The position numbers and the translations under genes were made by a program. Under the pieces are notes generated by a model. That model saw only the letters and a list, made by a program, of their open reading frames with translations, had not been told where the DNA came from and ran no database searches. 12,705 nt of DNA from Victivallales bacterium. GTDB taxonomy: Bacteria > Verrucomicrobiota > Lentisphaeria > Oligosphaerales > Oligosphaeraceae. Location of the stretch: NCBI GenBank assembly GCA_017615955.1, contig JAFZZD010000407.1:1-12705 (forward strand), written 5' to 3'. Of this stretch, positions 5,792 to 12,705 are shown one piece after another (position 1 is the stretch's first letter; each line of letters opens with the position of its first letter).

Positions 5792-6515
5792 CAAAAACAA
5801 TCTTCACCACACGTGTACTAGTCAAGATCTCCTGGAGGCTGCGCCCCGAAGGTGTAACATAGACAAATATCGGAGTGAATATGCCAAAAGGCAGCATGAA
5901 CAGGAAATAGAAGAAGGCGCGGCCAATCCAGTATTCCTCGCCTGAATTGCGCACCAGGTATATTCCCCAGAAGCGCTGCCCAGGCGTCTGCGTGAATACA
6001 GACATGCCCAACAGATAGTAGAACACCACTGTGAGCCAATATGCGATGAACCCGATATAAAACACGTTGTTGCCGCTCAATATGCCCTTGCTGAACATCC
6101 AGGCGCAAATCAGGTAGTACACCAAGAGGACGCCCATCAATATTAGGAAATCGGTGATGCCAGCCACCACGCGCATCCAGATTTCAGCAGTCGGCAACGC
6201 GGCGGAATCCGCATTGGACAGGCCATTCGTCGCGCCTTTGCTGAAGTCCTCATAGCGCAGGAAGATGCGCCTCTTGACCCTTTCCAGGAATGTATCATGC
6301 TGGCTCTCGATCTTCTCCACCAGGCGCATCTTGAGGATTTTCTTCAAGGCAGGCACCTCAATGGCAGGCTCCCAATTAGGCACCAATGTGGTGCGCACCT
6401 TGCACTCCAAGGTCACCTTGCCTTCTTCAGTCCACTTGACAAGCACATTCTCATCCACCGGGCCAAGTTCTTCGCCCCCGGGCGTCTTAACCAAATACAA
6501 GCGTTCTCCTGCCAT
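5766..6515 (-). CDS. GYF_2-RDD fusion membrane protein
   Basis: A 249-aa protein. Residues about 5-60 form a GYF_2-like domain (YLVKTPGGEELGPV, then VKWTEEGKV and NWEP), a small protein-binding module found in front of membrane domains in PVC and related bacteria. A charged linker follows, then an RDD-family membrane domain (about 110-240) with helices near 117-140, 151-172 and 199-220. RDD landmarks are R115 and D122 in RVVAGITDF, the QTPGQRFWGIYLVR stretch (176-189), and RSLQEILTSTRVV (225-237), where the usual His-Asp reads Gln-Glu. RDD proteins are thought to be membrane proteins of transport or stress type; no substrate can be named here. ATG 6515 has AGAGGA 9 bases upstream, overlapping the stop of the preceding gene. 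Confidence 0.88.
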   Translation of the reverse strand: MAGERLYLVKTPGGEELGPVDENVLVKWTEEGKVTLECKVRTTLVPNWEPAIEVPALKKILKMRLVEKIESQHDTFLERVKRRIFLRYEDFSKGATNGLSNADSAALPTAEIWMRVVAGITDFLILMGVLLVYYLICAWMFSKGILSGNNVFYIGFIAYWLTVVFYYLLGMSVFTQTPGQRFWGIYLVRNSGEEYWIGRAFFYFLFMLPFGIFTPIFVYVTPSGRSLQEILTSTRVVKIVFDEQRRKRK

Positions 6516-6528
6516 ATTGTCCCATCCT

Positions 6529-8130
6529 CTAAAACTTCAAAGTCGTATTTCCCGCGTAATCACGCTCCACACTCATCGAGAATTGCCTCGGGGCCTTGCC
6601 AGGGGCGGTTTTCTCCGTAGCCTTGCCATTGTATTTCCAGGTCCACTTCCACTTGTTCGCATTGGCTCCGCTCCTGCAAAGCGTGGCCTGGTAGGTCCAG
6701 GTTCCTGCAAAATCCTTGTCCTTGTCAATGGGGTACTCCACGTATGCCATGACATTTCCCTTCAGGGGCGTAAAGGTCAAAATCATGTTCTTCGATGTGT
6801 CGTACTTGATGCTGGCCTGGACCACTTCAGCCTTGAGCGGCTTCACATTGATCCTACCCTTGCCACCTTTCGGCGGCTTCACATTCTTTGCCTTGAATTT
6901 AGGCGCCAGGTCATTGTTCATGCTCGCCGGCAAGGGAAGGAAATCCGAGGGGAACACTATCTTGAATGTGCATGGCATTGACGCGTTCCTGGGTCTGAAT
7001 TCAATGCTTGCGTTCTTGAACTTCATGCTTGCCTTGTCATTCATCATGATGAGGGGCAGCTTTTCCTTGGGTGCGTTTTGCTTCTTATGCTCCAAATAGT
7101 CGGTGCTCCTGCCAATACCCAGCATGCTGAAATCATAGCTTCCGTCAGAAATAAGCATGCCATCGACAGCGTTCTGCATCACATGCTTTCCCATGTCGTG
7201 CAGTTCATTCTGAATCGCCAGCGCCTTGTCCGGCCCCTGGAGAGCCGCGATCTGCTTGCCCAGGTCCCGTTCAAACAAGCCGTTCAGGGACAAGGTTTCC
7301 AAAATGGTCAAGTCATATTCGCCGAACACCTCGTCCCCGCCGAAATTCACCACAATGTCATGCCCCGGTCCCACAGGCACCTTCGAGTAGCGTGTCTCAC
7401 CCTGCTTGCCAGCCGAGGGACGCAACTTCAGATTAGCCTGCAACGGGAATGGAACAAACACATCCTGGAACACACCCAGCGACTTGGGCTGCACAGTAAT
7501 CTCACGCCTGATAAAACCGGTCTTCCGCAAAGTCGCGTTGCACTCGCAGTCATTATGATTGTAAACGACAACGTATGCAGGTTTCCACAATATGCGGTTT
7601 ATCAGCCTTCCCAACAGGAAAGTGTAAAGTGCAGAAGCAAACACCAGTACAATCAGAATGTAAACGGTCTTCTGCATCGGCGTCATGTAGCGGAATTTCC
7701 GCATGCGCAGAAAACCATGCCACAAGTCCGAAGCCAAACCACGCAGTCTTCCAGGACCGCCGTATGATGGCGGCGGAAAACCTTCCGCAGCTGGCAGTTC
7801 CTTCCACTTCAATGCAATCTCATCGCCTGAGGAAACCTCGACTTCTGGCGTAGCAGGAATCTCAAACACCATGTTCAAAGGCTGCCAGATCCCATTGTAG
7901 AATATCAGGTCCAGAGGCACAAAATTCCCCTCCGCAATCTGCTTGCCCAATTCACCCAAGGTGATAGGCAAACCTTCGTTGGGATACCCGTCCTTGTAAA
8001 CCAAGGCGCAGTCTTCCTCACTGGCCTGTGGAGCGGCTTGAAGCGCACCGCACGCACAGGCGCATTCCTCTCCAGGAGCACCCGCCACGCAGGCCCTGCC
8101 ACAAACCTTGCATTTGAACAATATCGCCAT
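6529..8130 (-). CDS. Single-pass membrane protein with Cys-rich N-terminus and GYF-like domain, unknown function
   Basis: A 533-aa protein from ATG 8130, with AGGAG a short 4 bases upstream; a TTG one codon earlier is less likely. The N-terminus has a Cys-rich probable zinc ribbon (CKVCGRAC, then CACAC). A stretch resembling the GYF_2 domain of the next gene (ALVYKDGYP to GIWQPLNMVFEIP, about 42-92) follows. One transmembrane helix lies at about residues 155-175. The remaining roughly 350 residues should be outside the inner membrane and show beta-rich and Lys-rich stretches (KAKNVKPPKGGKGR), but I recognise no family. With its Cys-rich head in the cytoplasm and large periplasmic part, it could be an envelope scaffold or sensor, which is speculation. 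It begins the unit with the RDD, Lpt permease and coaX genes. Confidence 0.8.
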   Translation of the reverse strand: MAILFKCKVCGRACVAGAPGEECACACGALQAAPQASEEDCALVYKDGYPNEGLPITLGELGKQIAEGNFVPLDLIFYNGIWQPLNMVFEIPATPEVEVSSGDEIALKWKELPAAEGFPPPSYGGPGRLRGLASDLWHGFLRMRKFRYMTPMQKTVYILIVLVFASALYTFLLGRLINRILWKPAYVVVYNHNDCECNATLRKTGFIRREITVQPKSLGVFQDVFVPFPLQANLKLRPSAGKQGETRYSKVPVGPGHDIVVNFGGDEVFGEYDLTILETLSLNGLFERDLGKQIAALQGPDKALAIQNELHDMGKHVMQNAVDGMLISDGSYDFSMLGIGRSTDYLEHKKQNAPKEKLPLIMMNDKASMKFKNASIEFRPRNASMPCTFKIVFPSDFLPLPASMNNDLAPKFKAKNVKPPKGGKGRINVKPLKAEVVQASIKYDTSKNMILTFTPLKGNVMAYVEYPIDKDKDFAGTWTYQATLCRSGANANKWKWTWKYNGKATEKTAPGKAPRQFSMSVERDYAGNTTLKF

Positions 8131-8169
8131 CAAACTCCTGTATTTTGCATAATGACATTAAAACGCCGA

Positions 8170-8197
8170 AATGTAACATATAAACGCGCTTTTGCAA
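8170..8197 (-). promoter_or_regulatory. Possible promoter of the zinc-ribbon/RDD/Lpt/coaX unit
   Basis: On the minus strand TTGCAA (8192-8197), a 16-base spacer and TACATT (8170-8175) lie about 40 bases before the start at 8130. Eight of twelve bases match consensus, so support is limited. The short AT-rich window between repeat C and the gene is the only plausible promoter location. Confidence 0.3.
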
Positions 8198-8206
8198 ATT
8201 AGCTGG

Positions 8207-8227
8207 GGTAGCCAGCGCGTCTCGCGC
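8207..8227. repeat. Repeat C, inverted partial copy
   Basis: This matches 20 of 21 bases of the reverse complement of the 27-bp repeat unit at 8284-8337. It faces the tandem pair across about 56 bases, so single-stranded nucleic acid from 8207-8337 could fold on itself. It lies upstream of the zinc-ribbon gene, beside its possible promoter. Confidence 0.8.
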
Positions 8228-8283
8228 GGGAAAGCACTGCCTGGCAATTTGCGACAAGCAGTCCATGGTAATTGTGTAGTGGT

Positions 8284-8337
8284 TCTCCAGCGCGGGACGC
8301 GCTGGCTACCTCTCCAGCGCGGGACGCGCTGGCTACC
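8284..8337. repeat. Repeat C, two perfect 27-bp tandem units
   Basis: Two identical 27-base units (8284-8310 and 8311-8337) stand head to tail, 11 bases beyond the stop codon of the glycosidase-like gene. Each contains a perfect 7-base stem, CCAGCGC/GCGCTGG, around a 5-base loop, so the 3' end of the message can form two hairpins in a row. There is no T-tract. They may act as an mRNA 3' stabiliser, a Rho-related end or an REP-like mobile element. Confidence 0.88.
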
Positions 8338-8348
8338 TCCATTAGCGC

Positions 8349-11300
8349 CTATTTCACCTCGATTGTCTTTGTGGCGACTTTGCCTGATGCCAGGCAGCGG
8401 ATAGTCAACGTAGCCTTGCCAGTGGGCATATTCAGCGCAACGGTGTCATCCAGTTTGAACACGCCGTCCTTGTCCGTGGCATAGAAGCCCGTGCCTGGCA
8501 GGATTGTCTCGCCCTGCTTGAAAGTCACTTCCAACGGCAGGACTGCCTTGATCGCCCTGCCCTTCTTGTCCACAATGAAGGCATTTATGCTGAAGTCCTT
8601 TCCACGCGTGAGCTTTTCAGGCGCTTTCATGCTGACACCCGCAATCTTCTCAGGCAATGCCAGGATGATGCTGCCCCAGCCTGGCTCCAGATCCACAAAG
8701 AAGGAATAGCTGCCATTTGTATCAGCCCAGCCGATTTCCTTGTGGGCGACCAAATCGTATGCCGCAGCCATCGGGAAATCCGTGATTGCGGAGATGCTCC
8801 CCTTGATTGGCAGGCCCTTCTCCATGACGCGCTTCCACTGTCCCACATAGTCGCCGTAGGTGCGCTTGTCATTCACTGCGAAGATATACTCAGCTTCGCC
8901 AGAGGCCCTGCGGTGCACGATAAGATCCTGACTGCTTGCATCCAGATTGGGACAAATGCATTCCGACAAGAGCTTGCGCAGTTCCAGACCTAACTTCTGC
9001 AATTTGGCCTTGCTTTCCTGGTTGTCCAGCACATTCCTTGATACAGAATGGAAGCGGATGTCAGGCATCAGCTCCTGGTTAAGATTCTCGTCCGCCATTA
9101 GGATCAGGCCATTTGCCTGCAATGAGCGCAGCTTCTCAAGCAGCTTGTCGCTAAGCACCGCCAGCGAAGGCAGAATGAGGACCTTGCACTTCCCATTGTC
9201 CAAATCGCCGCGGAAAATGTGCTCTTCGTAGCAGAAGCCAGCCTGTATGTGCGCCCACTGCAAGGCCATGTGCAAGTCTGGAATCCAGCCACTGCCCCAG
9301 CCCCAGGGATGCCCGCCGCCATACAGAGCATTGGTGAAGCTCTCAAGTATCATGACTTCAGGCTGTATGTCATCCACATGCTTCAATGCGGGGCCCAATG
9401 GCTGTACAACGGCATGGATGAACTTGGGGAAGACCTTGGTGACCTCTGGATTGGTGTAGCGATAGGAGTGGTTGCGTGGCCTCAGCCAGGAACCCTGGCC
9501 GTGGGTGTCCAAAAATGCAACCCTCCTGGTAATCGCAATCCAGAAGCCCTCCATCAAGCTGTCAGGCGCAGGTGAAATGTACTTTGCGTTTTGCTCGCGG
9601 GCAAGCCATTCGGGCGGATTCTCCACCTTCATATTCGAGGGTGCAGTCTGGTTCCTGTACCAGATGCCCTGGTTGCCTACGCCATACAGCTTCTTCTTGT
9701 CCGCCAGGCATATCAATTCATCAATCACCTGCCCCAATTTGATGGGGTCAGGATTGCAATAAACCCAGGTGCTTACCATGGACACCTTGCCGCCCACGCC
9801 CAGATATGGCATGCCACGTGTTGCAGGAGCAAAGTCTGAATGGAAGCTCTTGCGACCAGTGCCGCGTTCCGCCAGTTCGCCAATGTCGCCGTTCAGCTTG
9901 TCCCATCCATCGCCTTCACGCCAGAACCACTGCCAGAAACGATACTCGGGGTCAGTCACGGGAACAACGCGGTTCCACGGCATGTTGGGATGCGCGGAGT
10001 ATGAAATGGGACCGCGTCCTGATACCATGCCAGGTATGTCATCCAGCCCTGTGGCCGCCTTCAGCCTCTTGCGTGTATTTTCCGTGAAACTGACCTTGGT
10101 GCCATCTTTCATCTCGTTGTTGGTGTAGATGCGGTCCCATCCAGGATGGGAGCCAAATCTCTTGACCGCATCCTCTATTGCCTCCATCGCCGCCTCATAG
10201 ACTGCAGGCTCCGACGCATCCAGGCTGGCACGCTCGTAGGGCTTGCCATTGCGGTTGATCTGGAGATATTTGCCGTCCTTCACAAAGCGCTCGTTGATGC
10301 GTGTCTTGTCATCGCAGAAAAGGCCATGCTCAAGGTGCGTGTCCAGTGATTCGATTGCGCGCCCCGCCGTGAAGTCCGTCATCTTGCCTCTGCGGGCGGA
10401 AAGAATGTTGTGCACATGGGTGAAGCCCATCTCGTGGATTGTGTCCATTATGCTGCCTTCAAAGTGGTCTGAAACCACAAAGGGCATGAAGTCCGTCATT
10501 TCAGGCACAATGGTCACTATCAGTTCGCCCTTGCCAAGCTCCTTGCCTTCCTTGTCCGCAAAAGCCAGCTTCATCAGGTATTTTCCAACCATGAGATTGC
10601 TTTCCACTGGGAATGTGACGTATGCCGCGCTGTCCGCCTCCGCACTGAAAGGCTGCGTGTTCTTATAAGCGGTGTTCTCCATGAGCGCGGTCACCGTGCC
10701 TTCCAGCTTTTCAGGCGTGGTGTTGTAGAATTCCGCTGTGATCTGGCAGTTCTTCTCCCTACGCATGAAAACACGCCTGCTGCCGTATTTCTTGGAAACC
10801 ATGTCGATCTTGGAGAATTTCTTCGCCTCGCATGGTTCAATGCGCACTTTCTGGACTATGGCCGCCAGCACGCCATAATTGCTGCTGTAGCGGCTGCCCA
10901 CCACACCATTGCGTACAGCTGGCGCCATGTTGCCGATAATGGACTTGGCCTTTGCCTTGCACTCGCCATTAAGATATAATTCCTGCCAGCCAGACGGGTC
11001 GAACTTCAGCAGCAGACGATTAGGCGTGCTGCTGGACAGGGGAACTGTATTGGATATCATGGTACAGTCCGCCTTGCCTTCCACGCCTATCATGGCACCC
11101 ACCTGGAATGTGTTGTTGCTCTTCTGGTAGAACATCATGAAGCCGCAGTGATGCTTGCCCTTCTTGTCCTTGGGTTCGCTCTGCTCGTACTTGGAATCAA
11201 AAAGATAGCACCTGCCTCCCTTGCGCCCTTTCCAAACCTCCGGCACAATCTTGAACTCTATCTCGCACTCAAAGGCGCCCTGCGGCGAGAATTCAGGATG

Positions 11301-11510
11301 CTTCTTTACAAGAATGGCGCCGCCCTGGACATCCTTGGTATCCATCGATACGCTCTTCAAGCCATCCTCGGTATATTCCGCCACATCGTTGCCGCGCAGC
11401 TTGAGCTGGTATGTCCCATCCAGCTTCTTGCCGCCGTCAGTGAAATCCAATTCCAGCGCCGAAACGCAAAACACCGCCGCTATTATTATAAAAGCAATGA
11501 TATTCTTCAT
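8349..11510 (-). CDS. Secreted glycoside-hydrolase-like protein with GH42-type Rossmann-like domain
   Basis: A 1053-aa protein from ATG 11510, which has a textbook Shine-Dalgarno AAGGAGG 8 bases upstream; the earlier GTG overlaps that site. A Sec signal peptide covers residues 1-18/19. A LamG/concanavalin-like beta domain follows (about 20-225; FDPSGWQELYLNG is typical), then an Ig-like domain (240-335). A probable clan GH-A TIM barrel spans about 340-715, with E466 in TNNEMKDG a candidate acid/base; I could not assign the nucleophile. Residues about 716-830 (PEVMILES, CKVLILPSLAVLSDKLLEKL, GLILMADE) resemble the Rossmann-like trimerisation domain of GH42 beta-galactosidases. C-terminal beta domains end with an Ig-like module (about 965-1053). 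The substrate is unknown. It follows the HEAT/jelly-roll gene by 15 bases and is probably co-transcribed and co-secreted with it. Confidence 0.85.
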   Translation of the reverse strand: MKNIIAFIIIAAVFCVSALELDFTDGGKKLDGTYQLKLRGNDVAEYTEDGLKSVSMDTKDVQGGAILVKKHPEFSPQGAFECEIEFKIVPEVWKGRKGGRCYLFDSKYEQSEPKDKKGKHHCGFMMFYQKSNNTFQVGAMIGVEGKADCTMISNTVPLSSSTPNRLLLKFDPSGWQELYLNGECKAKAKSIIGNMAPAVRNGVVGSRYSSNYGVLAAIVQKVRIEPCEAKKFSKIDMVSKKYGSRRVFMRREKNCQITAEFYNTTPEKLEGTVTALMENTAYKNTQPFSAEADSAAYVTFPVESNLMVGKYLMKLAFADKEGKELGKGELIVTIVPEMTDFMPFVVSDHFEGSIMDTIHEMGFTHVHNILSARRGKMTDFTAGRAIESLDTHLEHGLFCDDKTRINERFVKDGKYLQINRNGKPYERASLDASEPAVYEAAMEAIEDAVKRFGSHPGWDRIYTNNEMKDGTKVSFTENTRKRLKAATGLDDIPGMVSGRGPISYSAHPNMPWNRVVPVTDPEYRFWQWFWREGDGWDKLNGDIGELAERGTGRKSFHSDFAPATRGMPYLGVGGKVSMVSTWVYCNPDPIKLGQVIDELICLADKKKLYGVGNQGIWYRNQTAPSNMKVENPPEWLAREQNAKYISPAPDSLMEGFWIAITRRVAFLDTHGQGSWLRPRNHSYRYTNPEVTKVFPKFIHAVVQPLGPALKHVDDIQPEVMILESFTNALYGGGHPWGWGSGWIPDLHMALQWAHIQAGFCYEEHIFRGDLDNGKCKVLILPSLAVLSDKLLEKLRSLQANGLILMADENLNQELMPDIRFHSVSRNVLDNQESKAKLQKLGLELRKLLSECICPNLDASSQDLIVHRRASGEAEYIFAVNDKRTYGDYVGQWKRVMEKGLPIKGSISAITDFPMAAAYDLVAHKEIGWADTNGSYSFFVDLEPGWGSIILALPEKIAGVSMKAPEKLTRGKDFSINAFIVDKKGRAIKAVLPLEVTFKQGETILPGTGFYATDKDGVFKLDDTVALNMPTGKATLTIRCLASGKVATKTIEVK

Positions 11511-11525
11511 TTTATACACCTCCTT

Positions 11526-12386
11526 TTATTTCAATATATCAATAAAAATCGGCTTCCAAATACCGCCGCCCTGTTCCCTGTCCAGCACGCGCACCACCAG
11601 GATGTTCTCTTTTCCGAACATGATTTCCTTTCGGCAATCCAGCGAGAATGTCTTGTTGTAGCCAGCGCTGCCCAGGTCATGGCTGCCGATGTACTTTCCG
11701 TTGAGCCAAACCCAGGCTGATTCGTCCACGGCACCAAAGCGCACCTCCACCGCATTGCAGTTCATCTTTTCGGGCATTTTAAAGCGAATGCGATACCAGG
11801 CATATCCATCGTATGCGTCCATTCCGTTTTGGTTCCAATATCCGCACTTTGCCTTGTACCAATTGCTGTCATTGAACTTGGGCATGAAGTAGTTGTGCTT
11901 ATGCCCCCTGTTCTTCTCGTCTGGAAGAAGCCGCCAGTCGTCCTGGGGTATTTCAATGGACTTGATGGTTGTGACCTCATAGTCCCAGCTGGGGTCCTCG
12001 CTGAGGCGCATGTTCTTGTTCTTGAATGGCCAGGAGAACTGTGTCGCCATGTCGCGCACTGTCTTGTCAGGATCATTGGCCATCTTTTCCAGCAACTCAT
12101 CGGCCTGGGCATTCTTGCCAGCCAGGCGCCCCAGCAATGTGACTGCGGCATGACGCACCAGCGCCTCCTTGTCCTCTACTGCGGCCTTCAATGCCTCCAG
12201 CTCCTTTGCAGGGTCATTTGCAGCCAGCCTGTATAGGGCATAGCGGCGTATCTCCACATCCTCATTCGCAAGATATGGACGGCAATTGCCCTTGTCTATT
12301 TCCGCACGCGCAGCCCGCCGCTGCTCCAAAGTGCCTGCGCACAGCAATGTCGCGCAGAGCATCAACGCAATACATGTCACTTTCAT
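11526..12386 (-). CDS. Secreted HEAT-repeat protein with galactose-binding-like jelly roll
   Basis: A 286-aa protein from ATG 12386, with AGGAG 7 bases upstream; the frame opens 14 codons earlier but without a signal. Residues 1-18 form a signal peptide (cleavage near LCAG). It contains two cysteines, but the residue before them does not fit a lipobox. Residues about 35-118 form two to three HEAT-type helical repeats (DVEIRRYALYRLAANDP, KEALVRHAAVTLLGRLAG and DKTVRDMATQF). Residues about 145-285 are a jelly-roll domain of the galactose-binding/GH2 sugar-binding type, with AWYRIRFKMPE, VEVRFGAVDESAWVWLNGKYIG and ENILVVRVLDREQGGGIWKPIFI. No catalytic residues are visible, so binding of a glycan or partner is the likely role. 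The TAA stop abuts the Shine-Dalgarno site of the next gene. Confidence 0.85.
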   Translation of the reverse strand: MKVTCIALMLCATLLCAGTLEQRRAARAEIDKGNCRPYLANEDVEIRRYALYRLAANDPAKELEALKAAVEDKEALVRHAAVTLLGRLAGKNAQADELLEKMANDPDKTVRDMATQFSWPFKNKNMRLSEDPSWDYEVTTIKSIEIPQDDWRLLPDEKNRGHKHNYFMPKFNDSNWYKAKCGYWNQNGMDAYDGYAWYRIRFKMPEKMNCNAVEVRFGAVDESAWVWLNGKYIGSHDLGSAGYNKTFSLDCRKEIMFGKENILVVRVLDREQGGGIWKPIFIDILK

Positions 12387-12418
12387 TTCAACTCTCCTAT
12401 TTATAAACACAAAACGAT

Positions 12419-12447
12419 TTGCAAACAAGCAGTACGATAATTATAAT
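12419..12447 (+). promoter_or_regulatory. Sigma-70 promoter of the ceramidase-like gene
   Basis: On the plus strand TTGCAA (12419-12424), a 17-base spacer and TATAAT (12442-12447) match ten of twelve consensus bases. Transcription should begin near 12454, leaving a leader of about 37 bases before ATG 12491, which has AAGGAG close by. The -10 element lies in the palindrome ATTATAAT, so it also reads TATAAT on the other strand. Confidence 0.6.
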
Positions 12448-12474
12448 AATGCGCATTGCAAACTGATTTATCAA
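12434..12474 (-). promoter_or_regulatory. Promoter region of the HEAT/glycosidase unit (divergent)
   Basis: The 104-base gap must also serve the minus-strand unit starting at 12386. Best candidates on that strand are TTGATA (12469-12474), 17 bases, CATTAT (12446-12451), with nine of twelve matches, or TTGCAA (12456-12461), 16 bases, TATCGT (12434-12439), with eight. Either overlaps the plus-strand promoter, so the two units probably compete for or share regulation. Which element is used cannot be decided by eye. Confidence 0.35.
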
Positions 12475-12490
12475 TAATTAAGGAGTAGAA

Positions 12491-12705
12491 ATGAAAATCG
12501 CCTCTTTCTCAAAGAAAATCACACCCGAATGCGGCACGCTCATTGCGGGATACGGACCCCACGACGTGTCAGTCGCCATTCATGACGACTTGTTCCTCTC
12601 TGGCATCTGCCTGGACGACAACGGGCACAAGGTGCTTGTAATCAGCTACGACCTGCTGGGAATGGACGCCTGGTATGTCCAGGAGATACGCCAGAGATGC
12701 GCGCA
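12491..12705 (+). CDS. Neutral/alkaline non-lysosomal ceramidase-like protein, N-terminal fragment
   Basis: The first 71 codons of a gene cut by the window edge. It begins at ATG 12491 with AAGGAG 5 bases upstream. The protein starts MKIASFSKKITPECGTLIAGYG, continues VAIHDDLFLSGICLDDNGHKVLVISYDLLGMDAWYVQEIR, and resembles the N-terminus of the neutral ceramidase-like family (I-TP--G----GY, D-L---A---D-G-K-V-IS-D). Many such proteins in Lentisphaerota and Planctomycetota are of unknown substrate, so ceramide hydrolysis is not claimed. No signal peptide is visible, unlike the two secreted proteins encoded divergently, so this member looks cytoplasmic. The active-site region lies outside the window. 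Confidence 0.7.
   Translation, partial: MKIASFSKKITPECGTLIAGYGPHDVSVAIHDDLFLSGICLDDNGHKVLVISYDLLGMDAWYVQEIRQRCA

Noticed and set aside
6265..7767. Several long plus-strand frames opposite the RDD and zinc-ribbon genes
   Set aside because: All lie antisense to genes with clear domain content and good starts; none has a recognisable motif or ribosome site that I could find.
8207..8337. Repeat C as a CRISPR array
   Set aside because: Two units abut without spacers, the third is inverted, and no cas gene is present.
11508..11519. GTG start three codons upstream for the glycosidase-like gene
   Set aside because: The GTG overlaps the strong AAGGAGG ribosome site, which sits 8 bases from the ATG at 11510; the ATG also gives a cleaner signal peptide.
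11526..12386. HEAT/jelly-roll protein as a lipoprotein
   Set aside because: Cysteines lie in the signal segment, but the residue before each is Leu rather than Gly, Ala or Ser, so the lipobox is not met.

Overview
The window looks like a chromosomal stretch of a Gram-negative bacterium of the PVC superphylum, most likely Lentisphaerota (Victivallales-like) or a close relative. This is inferred from content only. It holds an LptF/LptG-type permease (so an LPS outer membrane), GYF_2-RDD membrane proteins, a large secreted glycosidase-like protein with a HEAT plus jelly-roll partner, a ceramidase-like protein, and an ECF sigma factor cassette. No rRNA, tRNA, transposase, phage gene or CRISPR array was seen.

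Twelve genes lie on the minus strand and read right to left. One truncated gene is on the plus strand at the right edge. Unit 1 (12386 to 8349) encodes a secreted HEAT-repeat/jelly-roll protein and a 1053-aa secreted glycoside-hydrolase-like protein. The ceramidase-like gene starts divergently from it at 12491. Unit 2 (8130 to 3933) encodes a zinc-ribbon/GYF-like membrane protein, a GYF_2-RDD membrane protein, an LptF/LptG permease and a type III pantothenate kinase (CoaX). Unit 3 (3629 to 1877) encodes a GcvH-like protein without the lipoyl lysine, a six-helix membrane protein and orotidine 5'-phosphate decarboxylase (PyrF). It is driven by an exact-consensus sigma-70 promoter. Unit 4 (1776 to 142) encodes an ECF sigma factor, its membrane anti-sigma factor and a small exported helical protein, and ends in a rho-independent terminator.

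Genes within units are tightly packed. Junctions include ATGA and TGATG overlaps, a 26-nt overlap, gaps of a few nucleotides and Shine-Dalgarno sites laid over the preceding stop codon. Several starts were moved inward from the longest open frame because a Shine-Dalgarno site and an ATG (often with a signal peptide) point there.

Three unrelated families of short repeats are present: a 28-bp palindromic element, a 21-bp tandem unit and a 27-bp hairpin-forming unit. Copies of each sit at the 3' end of a gene. The points most worth following are the sigma/anti-sigma/exported-helix cassette, which resembles CnrYXH in layout; the GcvH homologue without its lipoylation lysine; the repeat families; and the CoaX with Asn in place of the usual first-motif Asp.
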